Assembly (NCBI GenBank): GCA_030345135.1
Contig: CP128386.1
Location: forward strand, 1,743,704 to 1,807,703
Reading direction: 5' to 3'
DNA length: 64,000 bases
From: Chitinophagaceae bacterium DXS
GTDB lineage: Bacteria; Bacteroidota; Bacteroidia; Chitinophagales; Chitinophagaceae
A program made the position numbers and the translations under genes. Each line of letters begins with the position of its first letter. Within the stretch, counting starts at the first letter, position 1. The notes beneath the pieces are model-generated. The model saw only the letters and a program-made list of their open reading frames with translations. It was not told the origin of the DNA and made no database searches. Of this stretch, positions 25,597 to 34,015 are shown in pieces.

Positions 25597-25748
25597 ATGT
25601 ACGATGTACGATATCAGATGTACGATGTGGCATTGCCAGCACCAAAAGTTTTATTTATCTCTCTACAGTTTTTGGGTACAGAAATCAATTTTTCTGCTAC
25701 CGCTTTCACTATTCACCTTTCACCATTCACCTTTCACCATTCACTTTT
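25597..25748. repeat. Repeat words inside the pnt operon
   Basis: atgtacgatgtacgat and agatgtacgatg words (about 25597-25630) and a run of attcacctttcacc words (about 25708-25748), the latter abutting the pntAB stop. They occupy most of the gap between two genes whose products are subunits of one enzyme. Confidence 0.8.
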
Positions 25749-26064
25749 GACTTTTTTTGGATTTAAACATCTCCAACATCCTATCCGTAACAACAAAGCC
25801 GCCTACAACATTTAATGTACCAAGTATTACAGCCAGAAATCCAAGGATCAGTGCAGCATAATTGTCGCCCTCGGCTTTGCCCATTACGATAATGGCGCCG
25901 ATTATCACGACTCCGTGTATGGCATTGGCGCCGCTCATTAAAGGCGTATGCAGTACCGCGGGCACACGGCCGATCACTTCGATACCCACAAATATCATCA
26001 GGACTACAATGTAGATGTATTGCTCGTGAGATCCGACCCAGTTCAGTATATTTTCCATGGACAT
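25741..26064 (-). CDS. pntAB: NAD(P) transhydrogenase subunit alpha, membrane part
   Basis: 107 aa with three predicted membrane helices (YIVVLMIFVGIEVIG, VVIIGAIIVMG, ALILGFLAVILGTLNVVGGF). This is the C-terminal part of E. coli PntA as a separate chain, the three-subunit form found in many bacteria. It starts 12 nt after pntAA. The last residues KSKKSQK are encoded at the edge of the repeat block. Confidence 0.92.
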   Translation of the reverse strand: MSMENILNWVGSHEQYIYIVVLMIFVGIEVIGRVPAVLHTPLMSGANAIHGVVIIGAIIVMGKAEGDNYAALILGFLAVILGTLNVVGGFVVTDRMLEMFKSKKSQK

Positions 26065-26076
26065 TATTTTCAGTTG

Positions 26077-27219
26077 CTATTCCAGCACTCCCGCACTATC
26101 AACAAGAACTTTAATCTTGTCGTGTACCACATCACCATCATATGTTATACAACATCCTTTCACCAGCTCGTCCTCAAAATTTGCCACAAAGGCGCCTTCT
26201 TTGTTGATGATAAGCTGCAGAAAATTCAATATGTTTTTACCATATAACTTACTCGCATCATAAGGCATAGTTGCTGCTAAATTGCTATTACCCACAATCG
26301 TGATTCCGTTATAGTCGATAGTTTTATTGTTATGTGTATGCGGCGTGTTCCCGCCGGTTGCCGCAGCAAGATCTATAATAACGGAGCCCCGCTTTATGTT
26401 AAGCATCATTTCTTCCGTAATCAGCAAGGGCGCTTTTTTCCCGGGGATCTGTGCAGTCGTAATAATGATATCAGCTTTACCTACCGCTTCAAATATTTTC
26501 TTCTGTTGTTTTTGCTGATATTCTTTGGACTGTTCAACTGCGTATCCACCGGCTGCTGTTGCATCGGCTGCACCTTCCACTTCAACAAACTTTGCGCCGA
26601 GACTCATTACTTCTTCTTTAACAGCAGGTCTGGTATCAAATACTTCCACCACTGCACCCAATCTGCGTGCCGTTGCTATTGCCTGCAAACCCGCAACGCC
26701 AGCGCCAAGTATAAGTACTTTTGCCGGAGGTATGCTGCCCGCAGCAGTCATAAACATGGGAAAATACCTTGGATATAAATCCGCAGCCAGCAATACGGCT
26801 TTATATCCTGCAATATTGGCCTGGCTGCTCAACACATCCATGCTCTGGGCCCTGGTTGTACGGGGAATCATGTCTATGCTGAAAACTGTTAGATTTCTTT
26901 CAGCATAATGTTTCATCAGAGCTGCATTAAATAAGGGTTGAAATACGCCTAATAAAACGGTGCCCGGCTTTATGTGCGCCAGGTCGTTGGGGGTTAGCCC
27001 ATTAATGGATAAGATAATGTCTGATGATTGTAAGATAGCAGTCCGGTCCTTTATTGCCACGTTTTTCAGCAGGTAGCCGTTGTCAGTGGCGTGCGCTTTT
27101 TCGCCCGCCGACATTTCCACCCAAACTTCAACATGCATTTTTTGTAAAGCGTCAATTTGTTCAGGCAAGATAGAAACCCTGTTCTCCGGAGCTATTTCCT
27201 TTAAGATGCTTACAATCAT
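26077..27219 (-). CDS. pntAA: NAD(P) transhydrogenase subunit alpha, NAD-binding part
   Basis: 380 aa. Domain I of transhydrogenase with the alanine-dehydrogenase fold. The N-terminus KEIAPENRVSILPEQ is typical. The NAD loop VLILGAGVAGLQAIATARRLGA (about 170-190) and the mobile loop region around GYAVEQSKEY are present. The C-terminus lacks the membrane part, which is encoded by pntAB. First gene of the operon; upstream are tandem repeats and no clear promoter. Confidence 0.95.
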   Translation of the reverse strand: MIVSILKEIAPENRVSILPEQIDALQKMHVEVWVEMSAGEKAHATDNGYLLKNVAIKDRTAILQSSDIILSINGLTPNDLAHIKPGTVLLGVFQPLFNAALMKHYAERNLTVFSIDMIPRTTRAQSMDVLSSQANIAGYKAVLLAADLYPRYFPMFMTAAGSIPPAKVLILGAGVAGLQAIATARRLGAVVEVFDTRPAVKEEVMSLGAKFVEVEGAADATAAGGYAVEQSKEYQQKQQKKIFEAVGKADIIITTAQIPGKKAPLLITEEMMLNIKRGSVIIDLAAATGGNTPHTHNNKTIDYNGITIVGNSNLAATMPYDASKLYGKNILNFLQLIINKEGAFVANFEDELVKGCCITYDGDVVHDKIKVLVDSAGVLE

Positions 27220-27293
27220 GGTTTCAATTTAATCTTTTTTCAGATATCAGGAAAAGAAAAATGTACGATTTGATATCAATGAACGATGTACGA

Positions 27294-27503
27294 TTTTAGA
27301 TGCCCGCCCGTACCGACGGCACGTTCGGACGGGTACGATGTGAGTGCCATGTTAGATGTACGATTTTAGATGCCCACCCGTACCGACGGCACGTTCGGGC
27401 GGGTACGATGTGATCACCATGTACGGTGTACAATTTTAGATGCCCACCCGTACCGACGGCACGTTCGGGCGGGTACGATGTGAGTGCAGTGTATGACAGG
27501 CAG
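27294..27503. repeat. Three tandem 70-bp repeats with a G+C-rich imperfect palindrome
   Basis: Copies start at 27294, 27364 and 27434, exactly 70 bp apart, each opening with ttttagatgccc. Each holds cccgtaccgacggcacg followed by ttcggacgggtacgatg or a close variant, able to form a hairpin, and then gatgtacga words. The third copy decays after about 27490. A single related unit is at 36741-36778. Any reading frame through it merely reads repeat. This, the flanking ATGTACGAT words and the array at 27587-27645 fill the 428-nt gap upstream of pntAA. Confidence 0.93.
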
Positions 27504-27586
27504 TCTTCCCCATAACGATGGTACAATGTACGGGTGAGATGTCATAATTTTTCATACAACCCTATCTCTTTCACACTTCTTACGGT

Positions 27587-27645
27587 CTTACTGTCTTACG
27601 GTCTTACTATCTTACTGTCTTACGGTCTTACTATCTTACTGTCTT
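27587..27645. repeat. GTCTTAC-word tandem array
   Basis: Octamers cggtcttac, tgtcttac and tatcttac alternate in a regular order and end 2 nt before the stop of the minus-strand gene at 27648. Same family as the array at 1-150, which likewise sits at the 3' end of a minus-strand gene. Confidence 0.92.
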
Positions 27646-27647
27646 CT

Positions 27648-28157
27648 CTAAAAGCATTTCATCGCTGACTGAAAGTTTTCCTGGAACTTATCTTTTACAT
27701 TATGATCGTGAAATTCACCATTGTAGTAAATTCTGACTGACTGTATTTTTTGTTTTTTGAGCGTTTCAAAAGAAGCAGGGTCCTCGAAGCTATATGATGC
27801 CTCAATGATTTGCTGTTTGGGATTGGACCGCCGCCGTTCACTCATGTAGTTTTTTTGAGGCATGGCAACTACTGTTTGCTGATTATCCAGGAGAAACAAA
27901 AATTTATCAGAAGTGCTTATAGATAAGTTCTTTTGACTGGTATATTCCAGCCTTATAAAGTTCAGGCTATCGTATTTGCAGATCGTTACATTTAAGTATC
28001 CATCACCTAAAAGATCTGCTTTGTTCAGCTTAACTTCTTTTTCCAGCTTATGCATTTTGGTGAACTTATCGTACGAGTCAAGATCATATTTGCAGTCCTG
28101 CGAAAATGTTGTCAGCCCAAGCAAAAGCGATACGGATAACAGGGATAGCTTGTTCAT
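27648..28157 (-). CDS. Small secreted protein of unknown function
   Basis: 169 aa. Clear signal peptide MNKLSLLSVSLLLGLTTFSQ. The mature part has four Cys-poor beta-rich segments and three Cys (one right after cleavage in DCKYDL, one in TICKYDS, one near the end, MKCF), so a disulfide is possible. I do not recognise a family. It may be a periplasmic or outer-membrane-associated protein. It stands alone between repeat arrays and a gene desert. Confidence 0.75.
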   Translation of the reverse strand: MNKLSLLSVSLLLGLTTFSQDCKYDLDSYDKFTKMHKLEKEVKLNKADLLGDGYLNVTICKYDSLNFIRLEYTSQKNLSISTSDKFLFLLDNQQTVVAMPQKNYMSERRRSNPKQQIIEASYSFEDPASFETLKKQKIQSVRIYYNGEFHDHNVKDKFQENFQSAMKCF

Positions 28158-28678
28158 GGTTTGAAGTTGTGGGGTAAACAGAGAAAGGTTACTGTTGATA
28201 GCGACTTTTATACTATGCCATTTTTACACATCATCGGTAAATATCATTACTCCTCCATTATGAAGACGTCCTCTGACAAAATATAAAAAATTGAGATCAG
28301 GACAAAGCGTTTGAGGAAAAAGTATGCGTTTAAGAATGAGAAAAGTGGTGGTGGATATGATATGTATTTTACCCGGCAAATTCTTTCGTCACTTTCTATC
28401 ATCAATGACAGACGAAGATAACCTATGGTTCCAGAAAAGCAAGAATTGTCCAAAACACGATATTCTTTATGTCCACATCATCGTAGGTGGCTTCGTTAGG
28501 TACAAATTGTTTTACGGGGGGTGAAACGGGTGGGTAGACTGCTACGATGGCAATGGACCGAAAACAATTTCCTGGTCAAGAATGCTATTAGCAGGACCAT
28601 ACGAGAAAGCACCTTGTAAAATTCCAATGAAAGGCTTCCAGGGATTCAGGTATTTGAGCAAGAAGTTGTTTTGAAGAA

Positions 28679-28700
28679 GGCCAGACTAAAAAGCCCAGCC
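28679..28700 (-). terminator. Minus-strand hairpin 1 of 4
   Basis: In minus-strand RNA ggctgggct pairs with agtctggcc at all nine positions if G-U pairs are allowed; the plus-strand version has A-C mismatches. Only a weak T run follows. Confidence 0.5.
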
Positions 28701-28850
28701 CTTGTTAACCATTTATGTAAGGTGCCTTCATGGCTAACAGAATTGTCCAAAAATTCTAAGGGTGTTCCCCATCATAGAGTGACAAACCGGGTGCCAGATA
28801 GTCTCAAGACTGTAAACAATTAAATGCTCTGATGGTAAGAGTAGTGAAGC

Positions 28851-28877
28851 AAAAAGACCAGACCCAAAAGTCTAGCC
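28851..28877 (-). terminator. Minus-strand hairpin 2 of 4
   Basis: Minus-strand ggctagact pairs with gggtctggtc using several G-U pairs, followed by ttttt. Same stem plan as the neighbours. Confidence 0.6.
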
Positions 28878-28940
28878 GTGGCACTTGATTGAAACTATAA
28901 AATACTTGTCATGCAGATCATGCAAGCCTGATACCAAAAT

Positions 28941-28969
28941 AAAAAAAGGCTGAACTAGAAAGCCCAGCC
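28941..28969 (-). terminator. Minus-strand hairpin 3 of 4
   Basis: Minus-strand ggctgggct pairs with agttcagcc (two G-U pairs), followed by seven T. A good intrinsic terminator. Confidence 0.75.
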
Positions 28970-29154
28970 GACGATCTACTCACTTTTTAAAAGTTATTTA
29001 AATCTTGTCAACATTATTTGCAAAACACCTTTAACGTAATAATAGTGGTATATAGACAATTGCAATGCCATTATTTATTATATACCACATTAAATAGAAA
29101 TAATTTAAAATAACAAAAAATGATTGTCCCATAGCAGTTGGGAACAGCAGAAAT

Positions 29155-29179
29155 AAAAAGCCAGGTTGGAAAACCTGGC
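29155..29179 (-). terminator. Minus-strand hairpin 4 of 4
   Basis: Perfect stem gccaggtt / aacctggc with a 4-nt loop; on the minus strand a T5 run follows. Confidence 0.78.
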
Positions 29180-29910
29180 CGATACGATAAACTAATTTCT
29201 GTAACAATTTTAAAACATAGGTTTTGAAGGTTTGTCTATGAAAAGTGTGCGCTGGCATCGTGCAATATCAATGCCACATTCAAAATAAGCTGGAGCTTAT
29301 TCATTAGTCAAATTGATTTCCATGTTAGTACCTGGTCTGCATAGAGTTGAGCAGATCTCTTTTTTGTTAATTTCCTCCGGGAGGTAGACGACAAAAAGGA
29401 TGTGAAGGTTTAAATGTTTAAAACAAATTGTAAAGGTTAAGAATAGCTAAACGAAAATAAAACGGAATTTCACAATAGAAGATATAATGAACTCTCCCTG
29501 TGCTGGATTAAACCAACACCTAACGCCTGCGCAGGAGCCCGCTATTTATGCGATTAATATTAGTGAGCTATAAAAGTCATTACTTATACTTAGCGTTATA
29601 TATTGCTGTCGAATTTTTCATTCGACCTTCTATTTCAGACGCTTTCCCGGTAAAAGGGCTAAGACTTACAAAATTATACCCAAGGTTAAAGGATCAGTGA
29701 ACCTATATCTAACAACTATGAAGACTAATTTTGTATGAAACAATGCATCTCTTATAGAAAATGAAGCGTCATTGGGATCTAAGTCGCCTAGATTTGCCTG
29801 CATTAAAAAATGACCTTTTTTGAGGGCTTGTTTCGATGAAATTCGATGGTTTTGGGTTTATACCTGCTTGAAAAGATCGGCTAAAAGCCTCATCAGAAGT
29901 GGCAAGCAAC

Positions 29911-29932
29911 AAAAAAGTCCGCATTAGCGGAC
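29911..29932 (-). terminator. Terminator of the tRNA-Cys transcript
   Basis: Minus-strand gtccgc-taat-gcggac with six T following (29911-29916), 22 nt downstream of the tRNA 3' end. Confidence 0.88.
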
Positions 29933-29953
29933 TCTCTCGTCAAGTAGTATCTG

Positions 29954-30024
29954 AGGTTCCGAGCAGATTCGAACTGCTGTGGAAGCTTTTGCAGAGCTCT
30001 GCCTAGCCACTCGGCCACGGAACC
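29954..30024 (-). tRNA. tRNA-Cys (anticodon GCA)
   Basis: 71 nt. Acceptor ggttccg pairs with cggaacc. The anticodon loop reads ctgcaaa (GCA) on the stem gagct/agctt. The T arm contains gttcgaat. The discriminator base is U, as expected for tRNA-Cys. CCA is not encoded. A terminator follows directly. Confidence 0.95.
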
Positions 30025-30130
30025 GTTTTTTGTAAATCGGCTGCGAAAATAGGATAAACAAATTAAAAACAAAATTCTAATTCAAAGTTAGGCGCCGAAA
30101 TACGAATTTTAGGCCTCAAAATCTTAAAAA

Positions 30131-31003
30131 ATGAGCCAAATAGCAGAAAGTGAACTGATTATCAATGCTCGAGGAGCCATTTACCACCTGGATGTTACAC
30201 CTGAAGAACTGGCTACAACCATCATCACAGTCGGCGATCCTGGCCGGGTAAAGGAAGTCAGCAAACATTTTGATTCTGTTGAAGTTAAAAGGGAACACCG
30301 TGAGTTTATCACGCATACCGGCTGGCTGGGCAAAAAACGGATTTCCGTGGTGTCAACGGGCATCGGTCCGGATAATATTGATATCGTTTTGAATGAACTG
30401 GATGCCCTGGTTAACATAGATTTTGCAACACGAACCATAAAAAACAATCTTACATCGCTTCAGATCCTCCGTTTTGGCACCAGCGGCTCATTGCAGCAGG
30501 ATATTCCGGTTGACAGCTTTGTCGCGGGTACACATGGACTGGGCATTGATAACCTGTTGCATTACTATCGTCACGACAACAATGATGAGGAAAAAGCACT
30601 ACTGCAGCAATTTGTCGCACATACACAGCTGGATGGCACATTTTCACCTTATATTGCATCTGCTGGATCCAGCCTGCTTAAACATTTCGTAAACGGGTTT
30701 CATCAGGGGATTACCGTAACTTGCCCCGGCTTTTATGGTCCACAAGGGCGCGTGTTGCGACTTGGTCTTTCAAATCCGAGACTGATAGAACGTCTAACGG
30801 AGTTTAATTACGGTCACTATCGCATTAGTAACTTTGAGATGGAAACCAGTGCGATCTACGGTCTTGGACGGTTATTAGGTCATCAGTGCCTGAGCCTGAA
30901 CGTAATAGTGGCCAATCGCGTTTCCAAACAGTTTTCAAAAGACAGCGGGTTGGGCGTGGAGAATTTGATAAGGAAGGGACTGGAAATTGTGGCAGGAATT
31001 TAA
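30131..31003 (+). CDS. Nucleoside phosphorylase (uridine phosphorylase-like)
   Basis: 290 aa. TVGDPGRVKEVSKHF (about 34-48) is the phosphate/ribose loop of the PNP/UDP family. STGIGPDNIDIVLNEL (about 75-90) and RFGTSGSLQ (about 114-122) follow, and SNFEMETSAIYGLG (about 236-249) holds the Glu-Met-Glu substrate motif. It cleaves nucleosides with phosphate in salvage; uridine is the likeliest substrate, but sequence alone does not fix the base. After the stop lies a gataattgaaag-word repeat. Confidence 0.88.
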   Translation: MSQIAESELIINARGAIYHLDVTPEELATTIITVGDPGRVKEVSKHFDSVEVKREHREFITHTGWLGKKRISVVSTGIGPDNIDIVLNELDALVNIDFATRTIKNNLTSLQILRFGTSGSLQQDIPVDSFVAGTHGLGIDNLLHYYRHDNNDEEKALLQQFVAHTQLDGTFSPYIASAGSSLLKHFVNGFHQGITVTCPGFYGPQGRVLRLGLSNPRLIERLTEFNYGHYRISNFEMETSAIYGLGRLLGHQCLSLNVIVANRVSKQFSKDSGLGVENLIRKGLEIVAGI

Positions 31004-31004
31004 T

Positions 31005-31127
31005 TGATAATTGAAAGTTGAGAATTGAAAACGTGGCAAATGTGCGAATAAAGAAATGTGTAAATATGCAGATGAAGGGCAATGGAACTGATGCGCCTTT
31101 CACTATTGACCATTGACTATTGACTAC
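31005..31127. repeat. AATTGA- and ATTGAC-word repeats
   Basis: ttgataattgaaagttgag and gaattgaaaac follow the stop of the nucleoside phosphorylase gene, then gcaaatgtgcg-type words, then attgaccattgactattg before dapF. Reverse-complement words (tcaattttcaattatc) occur at 33.9 and 35.5 kb. Confidence 0.7.
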
Positions 31128-31159
31128 AGTGCTACGTGTTTCACAAATAAACTAACCGA

Positions 31160-31954
31160 ATGAATCTACATTTTTATAAGTACCAGGGAACGGGAAATGA
31201 CTTTGTAATAATTGATAACAGGGACGGAAAGGTTGCTCTTACAGAAGAACAGGTGAATCATATCTGTCACAGGCGCTTTGGCATTGGTGCAGATGGATTG
31301 ATGTTATTGAACAGCAAGCCGGGATATGATTTTGAAATGAAGTACTACAATGCTGATGGCAGGGAAAGTACCATGTGTGGCAATGGTGGCAGGTGTCTTG
31401 TAAAGTTTGCTTATCACCGCGGTATTCACAGAAATCTTTTCAAGTTTATTGCTGTTGATGGGGAACATGAGGCAACCATACAGGATAACGGCTGGGTGAA
31501 CCTGAAGATGACCGATGTAAATAAGATTGAGCAGTATTACGATGCATTTATTCTGAATACAGGCTCTCCGCACTATGTTGTTGCAGTTGACGATATTAAG
31601 GAAACGCCGGTATTTGAAGAAGGAAAGAAAATCCGTTACAGCGAAAAATTCGGAAAACAAGGCATCAATGTAAACTTTGTTGAGCCTAAAGACTGGCAGA
31701 TATCTGTCCGCACTTATGAAAGAGGTGTTGAGGACGAAACCTATAGCTGCGGCACTGGCGTTACTGCTTCCGCACTTGTTTTTGCGCATAACGACAACGG
31801 TTTTAACCGCGTTGAGGTAGAGACGCTTGGCGGACACCTGGCCGTTGAATTCAACAAGAATGGCGACAACCATTTTGACAACATCTGGTTGTGCGGTCCG
31901 GCAGATTTTGTTTTTGAAGGCGAGCTTACTGTAGATGAAGCAGGCAAAGATTAA
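31160..31954 (+). CDS. dapF: Diaminopimelate epimerase
   Basis: 264 aa. Interconverts LL- and meso-diaminopimelate for lysine and peptidoglycan. The two catalytic Cys are visible in MCGNGGRC (about 72-79) and SCGTGVTAS (about 195-203). The N-terminus FYKYQGTGNDFVIIDNRDG is typical. It is followed by corA on the same strand after 96 nt. Confidence 0.96.
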   Translation: MNLHFYKYQGTGNDFVIIDNRDGKVALTEEQVNHICHRRFGIGADGLMLLNSKPGYDFEMKYYNADGRESTMCGNGGRCLVKFAYHRGIHRNLFKFIAVDGEHEATIQDNGWVNLKMTDVNKIEQYYDAFILNTGSPHYVVAVDDIKETPVFEEGKKIRYSEKFGKQGINVNFVEPKDWQISVRTYERGVEDETYSCGTGVTASALVFAHNDNGFNRVEVETLGGHLAVEFNKNGDNHFDNIWLCGPADFVFEGELTVDEAGKD

Positions 31955-32050
31955 GCGTTCGGCGCATCGTAAACAGACTAATATAAAGCAACCGAAATAT
32001 TAACAGGGCAAGTTTAAACAGCTTGATAAGCTTGGCCATACCCCCGAAGA

Positions 32051-32989
32051 ATGATTCAGTATTTCAAAAATATAAACAGCCAGACGGTTGAAATAGACAG
32101 GCCCGAAAATGGTGTTTGGGTAAATCTTGTCCCTCCCTTTAAAGAAGAAGAATTTGTTGAGCTTGGCGAGGAGCTGGAAATTCCGATTGAGTTTTTGAGA
32201 GACTCGCTCGATATTGACGAAAGGCCGCGTTATGAGATTGATGATAATGTGCGTTTTATCGTTATTAAAACGCCTACCGAAAACAATTCTTTTAATGACA
32301 GTGATGCCTATTACATCACCATCCCAATCTGTATCATTCTAACGCACAATCATATTGTTACTGTTAACTCTTTTGACAACGGTGCGATCAAAAAATTCCT
32401 GAACACATTTCAGAAACGCCATCCTGATAAAAGGAACATGATGGTATTGAAAGTATTTGAAAAGATCGTTCAGAACTTTATGGAGTACTTGAAAGAGATC
32501 AACCATAAAAGGAACCAGTTTGAGCAGAGCCTGTATGACAGTAACAGTAACGAGGATTTGCTTAAGCTGATGCGGATCCAGAAGAGTCTTGTGTATTTCG
32601 TTACCGCGCTTCGTACGAATGAACTGATGATGATGAAGCTGGAACGCACGAATTTCCTGGGTCTCAATGAGGAAGAAAGAGAAATACTGAATGACCTGAT
32701 AGTGGATACCAGCCAGGCACTTGAAATGGCGAATATCTACACGAACATCCTGAGTAGTACGCTGGATGCATTTGCCAGCATTATCAGCAATAACCTGAAC
32801 AATGTGATGAAGCGGCTGACTTCTATTACGATCATTCTTTCGTTGCCGGCACTGGTGACGAGTATTTATGGGATGAATGTACCGATCCCGTTTGATCATT
32901 CGAAGCACGCGTTTTATATACCAATAATTTTATCGTTGAGTATATCGATTATCATTAGCTGGTATTTTATGAAGAAGAAATGGTTTTAG
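32051..32989 (+). CDS. corA: CorA-family divalent cation transporter
   Basis: 312 aa. A long soluble N-terminal domain and helical neck, then two C-terminal membrane helices. The first ends in the signature YGMNVP (about 280-285), and the second is YIPIILSLSISIIISWYF, followed by the basic tail KKKW. Transports Mg2+ or Co2+ down the membrane potential as a pentamer. The stop is followed after 1 nt by an inverted-repeat arm. Confidence 0.93.
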   Translation: MIQYFKNINSQTVEIDRPENGVWVNLVPPFKEEEFVELGEELEIPIEFLRDSLDIDERPRYEIDDNVRFIVIKTPTENNSFNDSDAYYITIPICIILTHNHIVTVNSFDNGAIKKFLNTFQKRHPDKRNMMVLKVFEKIVQNFMEYLKEINHKRNQFEQSLYDSNSNEDLLKLMRIQKSLVYFVTALRTNELMMMKLERTNFLGLNEEEREILNDLIVDTSQALEMANIYTNILSSTLDAFASIISNNLNNVMKRLTSITIILSLPALVTSIYGMNVPIPFDHSKHAFYIPIILSLSISIIISWYFMKKKWF

Positions 32990-32990
32990 T

Positions 32991-33061
32991 TTGAACCACG
33001 GAGGCACGAGCGGCAGGGAGAAACACGACGAGTTTTGCCACAAAGACACTAAAGCTCAAAG
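32991..33061. repeat. Left arm of an inverted repeat flanking the NUDIX gene
   Basis: Begins right after the corA stop with ttgaaccacggaggcacg. Its reverse complement, with a few mismatches, is 33947-34015, which abuts the stop of the convergent transporter gene. The array of acacgaaggac words continues to about 33120. Confidence 0.85.
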
Positions 33062-33282
33062 AAACACGAAGGATTTGAAACACGAAGACACGAAGGACAC
33101 TAAGAAGCACAAAGGGCAAAGCTGAAAAAAATAAAAAAAAGCGCTTGCGCGGTAGGGGCACAAAGCGATGGAAGGCCTCCCGTAATTTTCGCCGCGTCGC
33201 TGCTTCTTTGCGCGCGTTGCGAGAAACCAACCCTTCGCTTTGATAAACGTGCAACGCATCACGTACAACTTACAACTGAATT

Positions 33283-33756
33283 ATGGCATACTTTAACGTT
33301 AGGGTTTACGGCATTTTAATAGATAGCAACAACCGGCTTTTGGTGAGTGACGAGTTTATCCGCGGGGAATATTTTACGAAACTTCCGGGTGGTGGTTTGG
33401 AATTTGGCGAGGGTACGCGTGATTGCCTGAAGAGGGAGTTTAAAGAAGAGACGGGCCTTGATGTTACCATTGGCGATCATATCTACACAACTGATTTTTT
33501 CCAGATTTCCGCCTTTAATAAAAAGGATCAGATCATTTCGATCTACTATTTTGTGCATCCGGATGGTCCTATAGCGCTTGAAACAAAAGATACACCGTTT
33601 GATTTTGCTCCTTACCAGGTAGCCGATGTTAATGGCGAAAGCGAAGTGTTCAGATGGATTGAGTGGGAAAGTCTTTCTGAAGAATCGGTTTCATTGCCGA
33701 TTGACAAGGTGGTGATTAAGATGGTGAAGGAAGAAAGCGCAAAGCTCAAAGCTTAA
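33283..33756 (+). CDS. NUDIX hydrolase
   Basis: 157 aa. The NUDIX box GGGLEFGEGTRDCLKREF followed by KEETGLD fits GX5EX7REUXEEXGU at about 37-59. Members cleave nucleoside diphosphates linked to another group; the substrate is not readable. The C-terminal residues SAKLKA and the stop are encoded by aaagctcaaagcttaaagc repeat words that continue past the gene, so repeat DNA has run into the coding end. Long inverted repeat arms flank the gene. Confidence 0.88.
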   Translation: MAYFNVRVYGILIDSNNRLLVSDEFIRGEYFTKLPGGGLEFGEGTRDCLKREFKEETGLDVTIGDHIYTTDFFQISAFNKKDQIISIYYFVHPDGPIALETKDTPFDFAPYQVADVNGESEVFRWIEWESLSEESVSLPIDKVVIKMVKEESAKLKA

Positions 33757-33761
33757 AGCCC

Positions 33762-33885
33762 AAAACTGTTGGTTTCACGCAGCGGGCGCAAAGAAGCGGC
33801 GACGCAACGAGAATTAATGTTAACCGTACTAAGGGTACATAACAATTACACGGAGGAATACAGGAGAAGACACGGAGAACCACAG
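33762..33885. repeat. Degenerate word repeats after the NUDIX gene
   Basis: gcttaaagcccaaaac, tttcacgcagcgggcgcaaa and gaagacacggagaaccac words follow the NUDIX stop in sense orientation; they belong to the AAGC and CACAGAG families. Confidence 0.6.
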
Positions 33886-33946
33886 AGATTTCCTCATTTT
33901 TAATTCTCCATTTTCAATTTTCAATTACCTTAAAAACTTTGTGCTC

Positions 33947-34015
33947 CTTTGAGCCTTCGCGCCTTTGTGGCAGATCCATCGTGTTTCGCCCTGCCGCCGT
34001 GTCTCCGTGGTTCAA
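33947..34015. repeat. Right arm of the inverted repeat flanking the NUDIX gene
   Basis: Reads ctttgagccttcgcgcc and ends tctccgtggttcaa directly next to the stop codon of the minus-strand transporter gene. Read on the minus strand it starts with ttgaaccacggagacacg, the same words that follow the corA stop. Confidence 0.85.

Larger units (their letters stand above)
28158..29910. other. Gene desert of about 1.75 kb
   Basis: No reading frame here looks like a real protein: all are short, lack family motifs and lack plausible starts. The stretch from 28240 to 28700 has no recognisable transposase or phage remnant. From 28.7 to 29.2 kb lie four related terminator-like hairpins that pair fully only in minus-strand RNA, downstream of tRNA-Cys. 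From 29.2 to 29.9 kb only small palindromes are seen, such as ataagctggagcttat at about 29285 and cctgcgcagg near 29530. Small RNAs are possible. Confidence 0.6.

Noticed and set aside
27296-27526. Reading frame through the 70-bp repeats
   Set aside because: It only translates the tandem repeat; no start site or family.
28324-28524. 66-aa plus-strand frame in the gene desert
   Set aside because: No conserved motif, no signal or start context; also opposed by an equally poor minus frame.
29031-29258. 75-aa minus-strand frame in the gene desert
   Set aside because: A perfect terminator hairpin lies inside it, so it is unlikely to be a protein gene.
32967-33268. Minus-strand frames beside the NUDIX gene
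   Set aside because: They read CACGAAG words and have low-complexity products.
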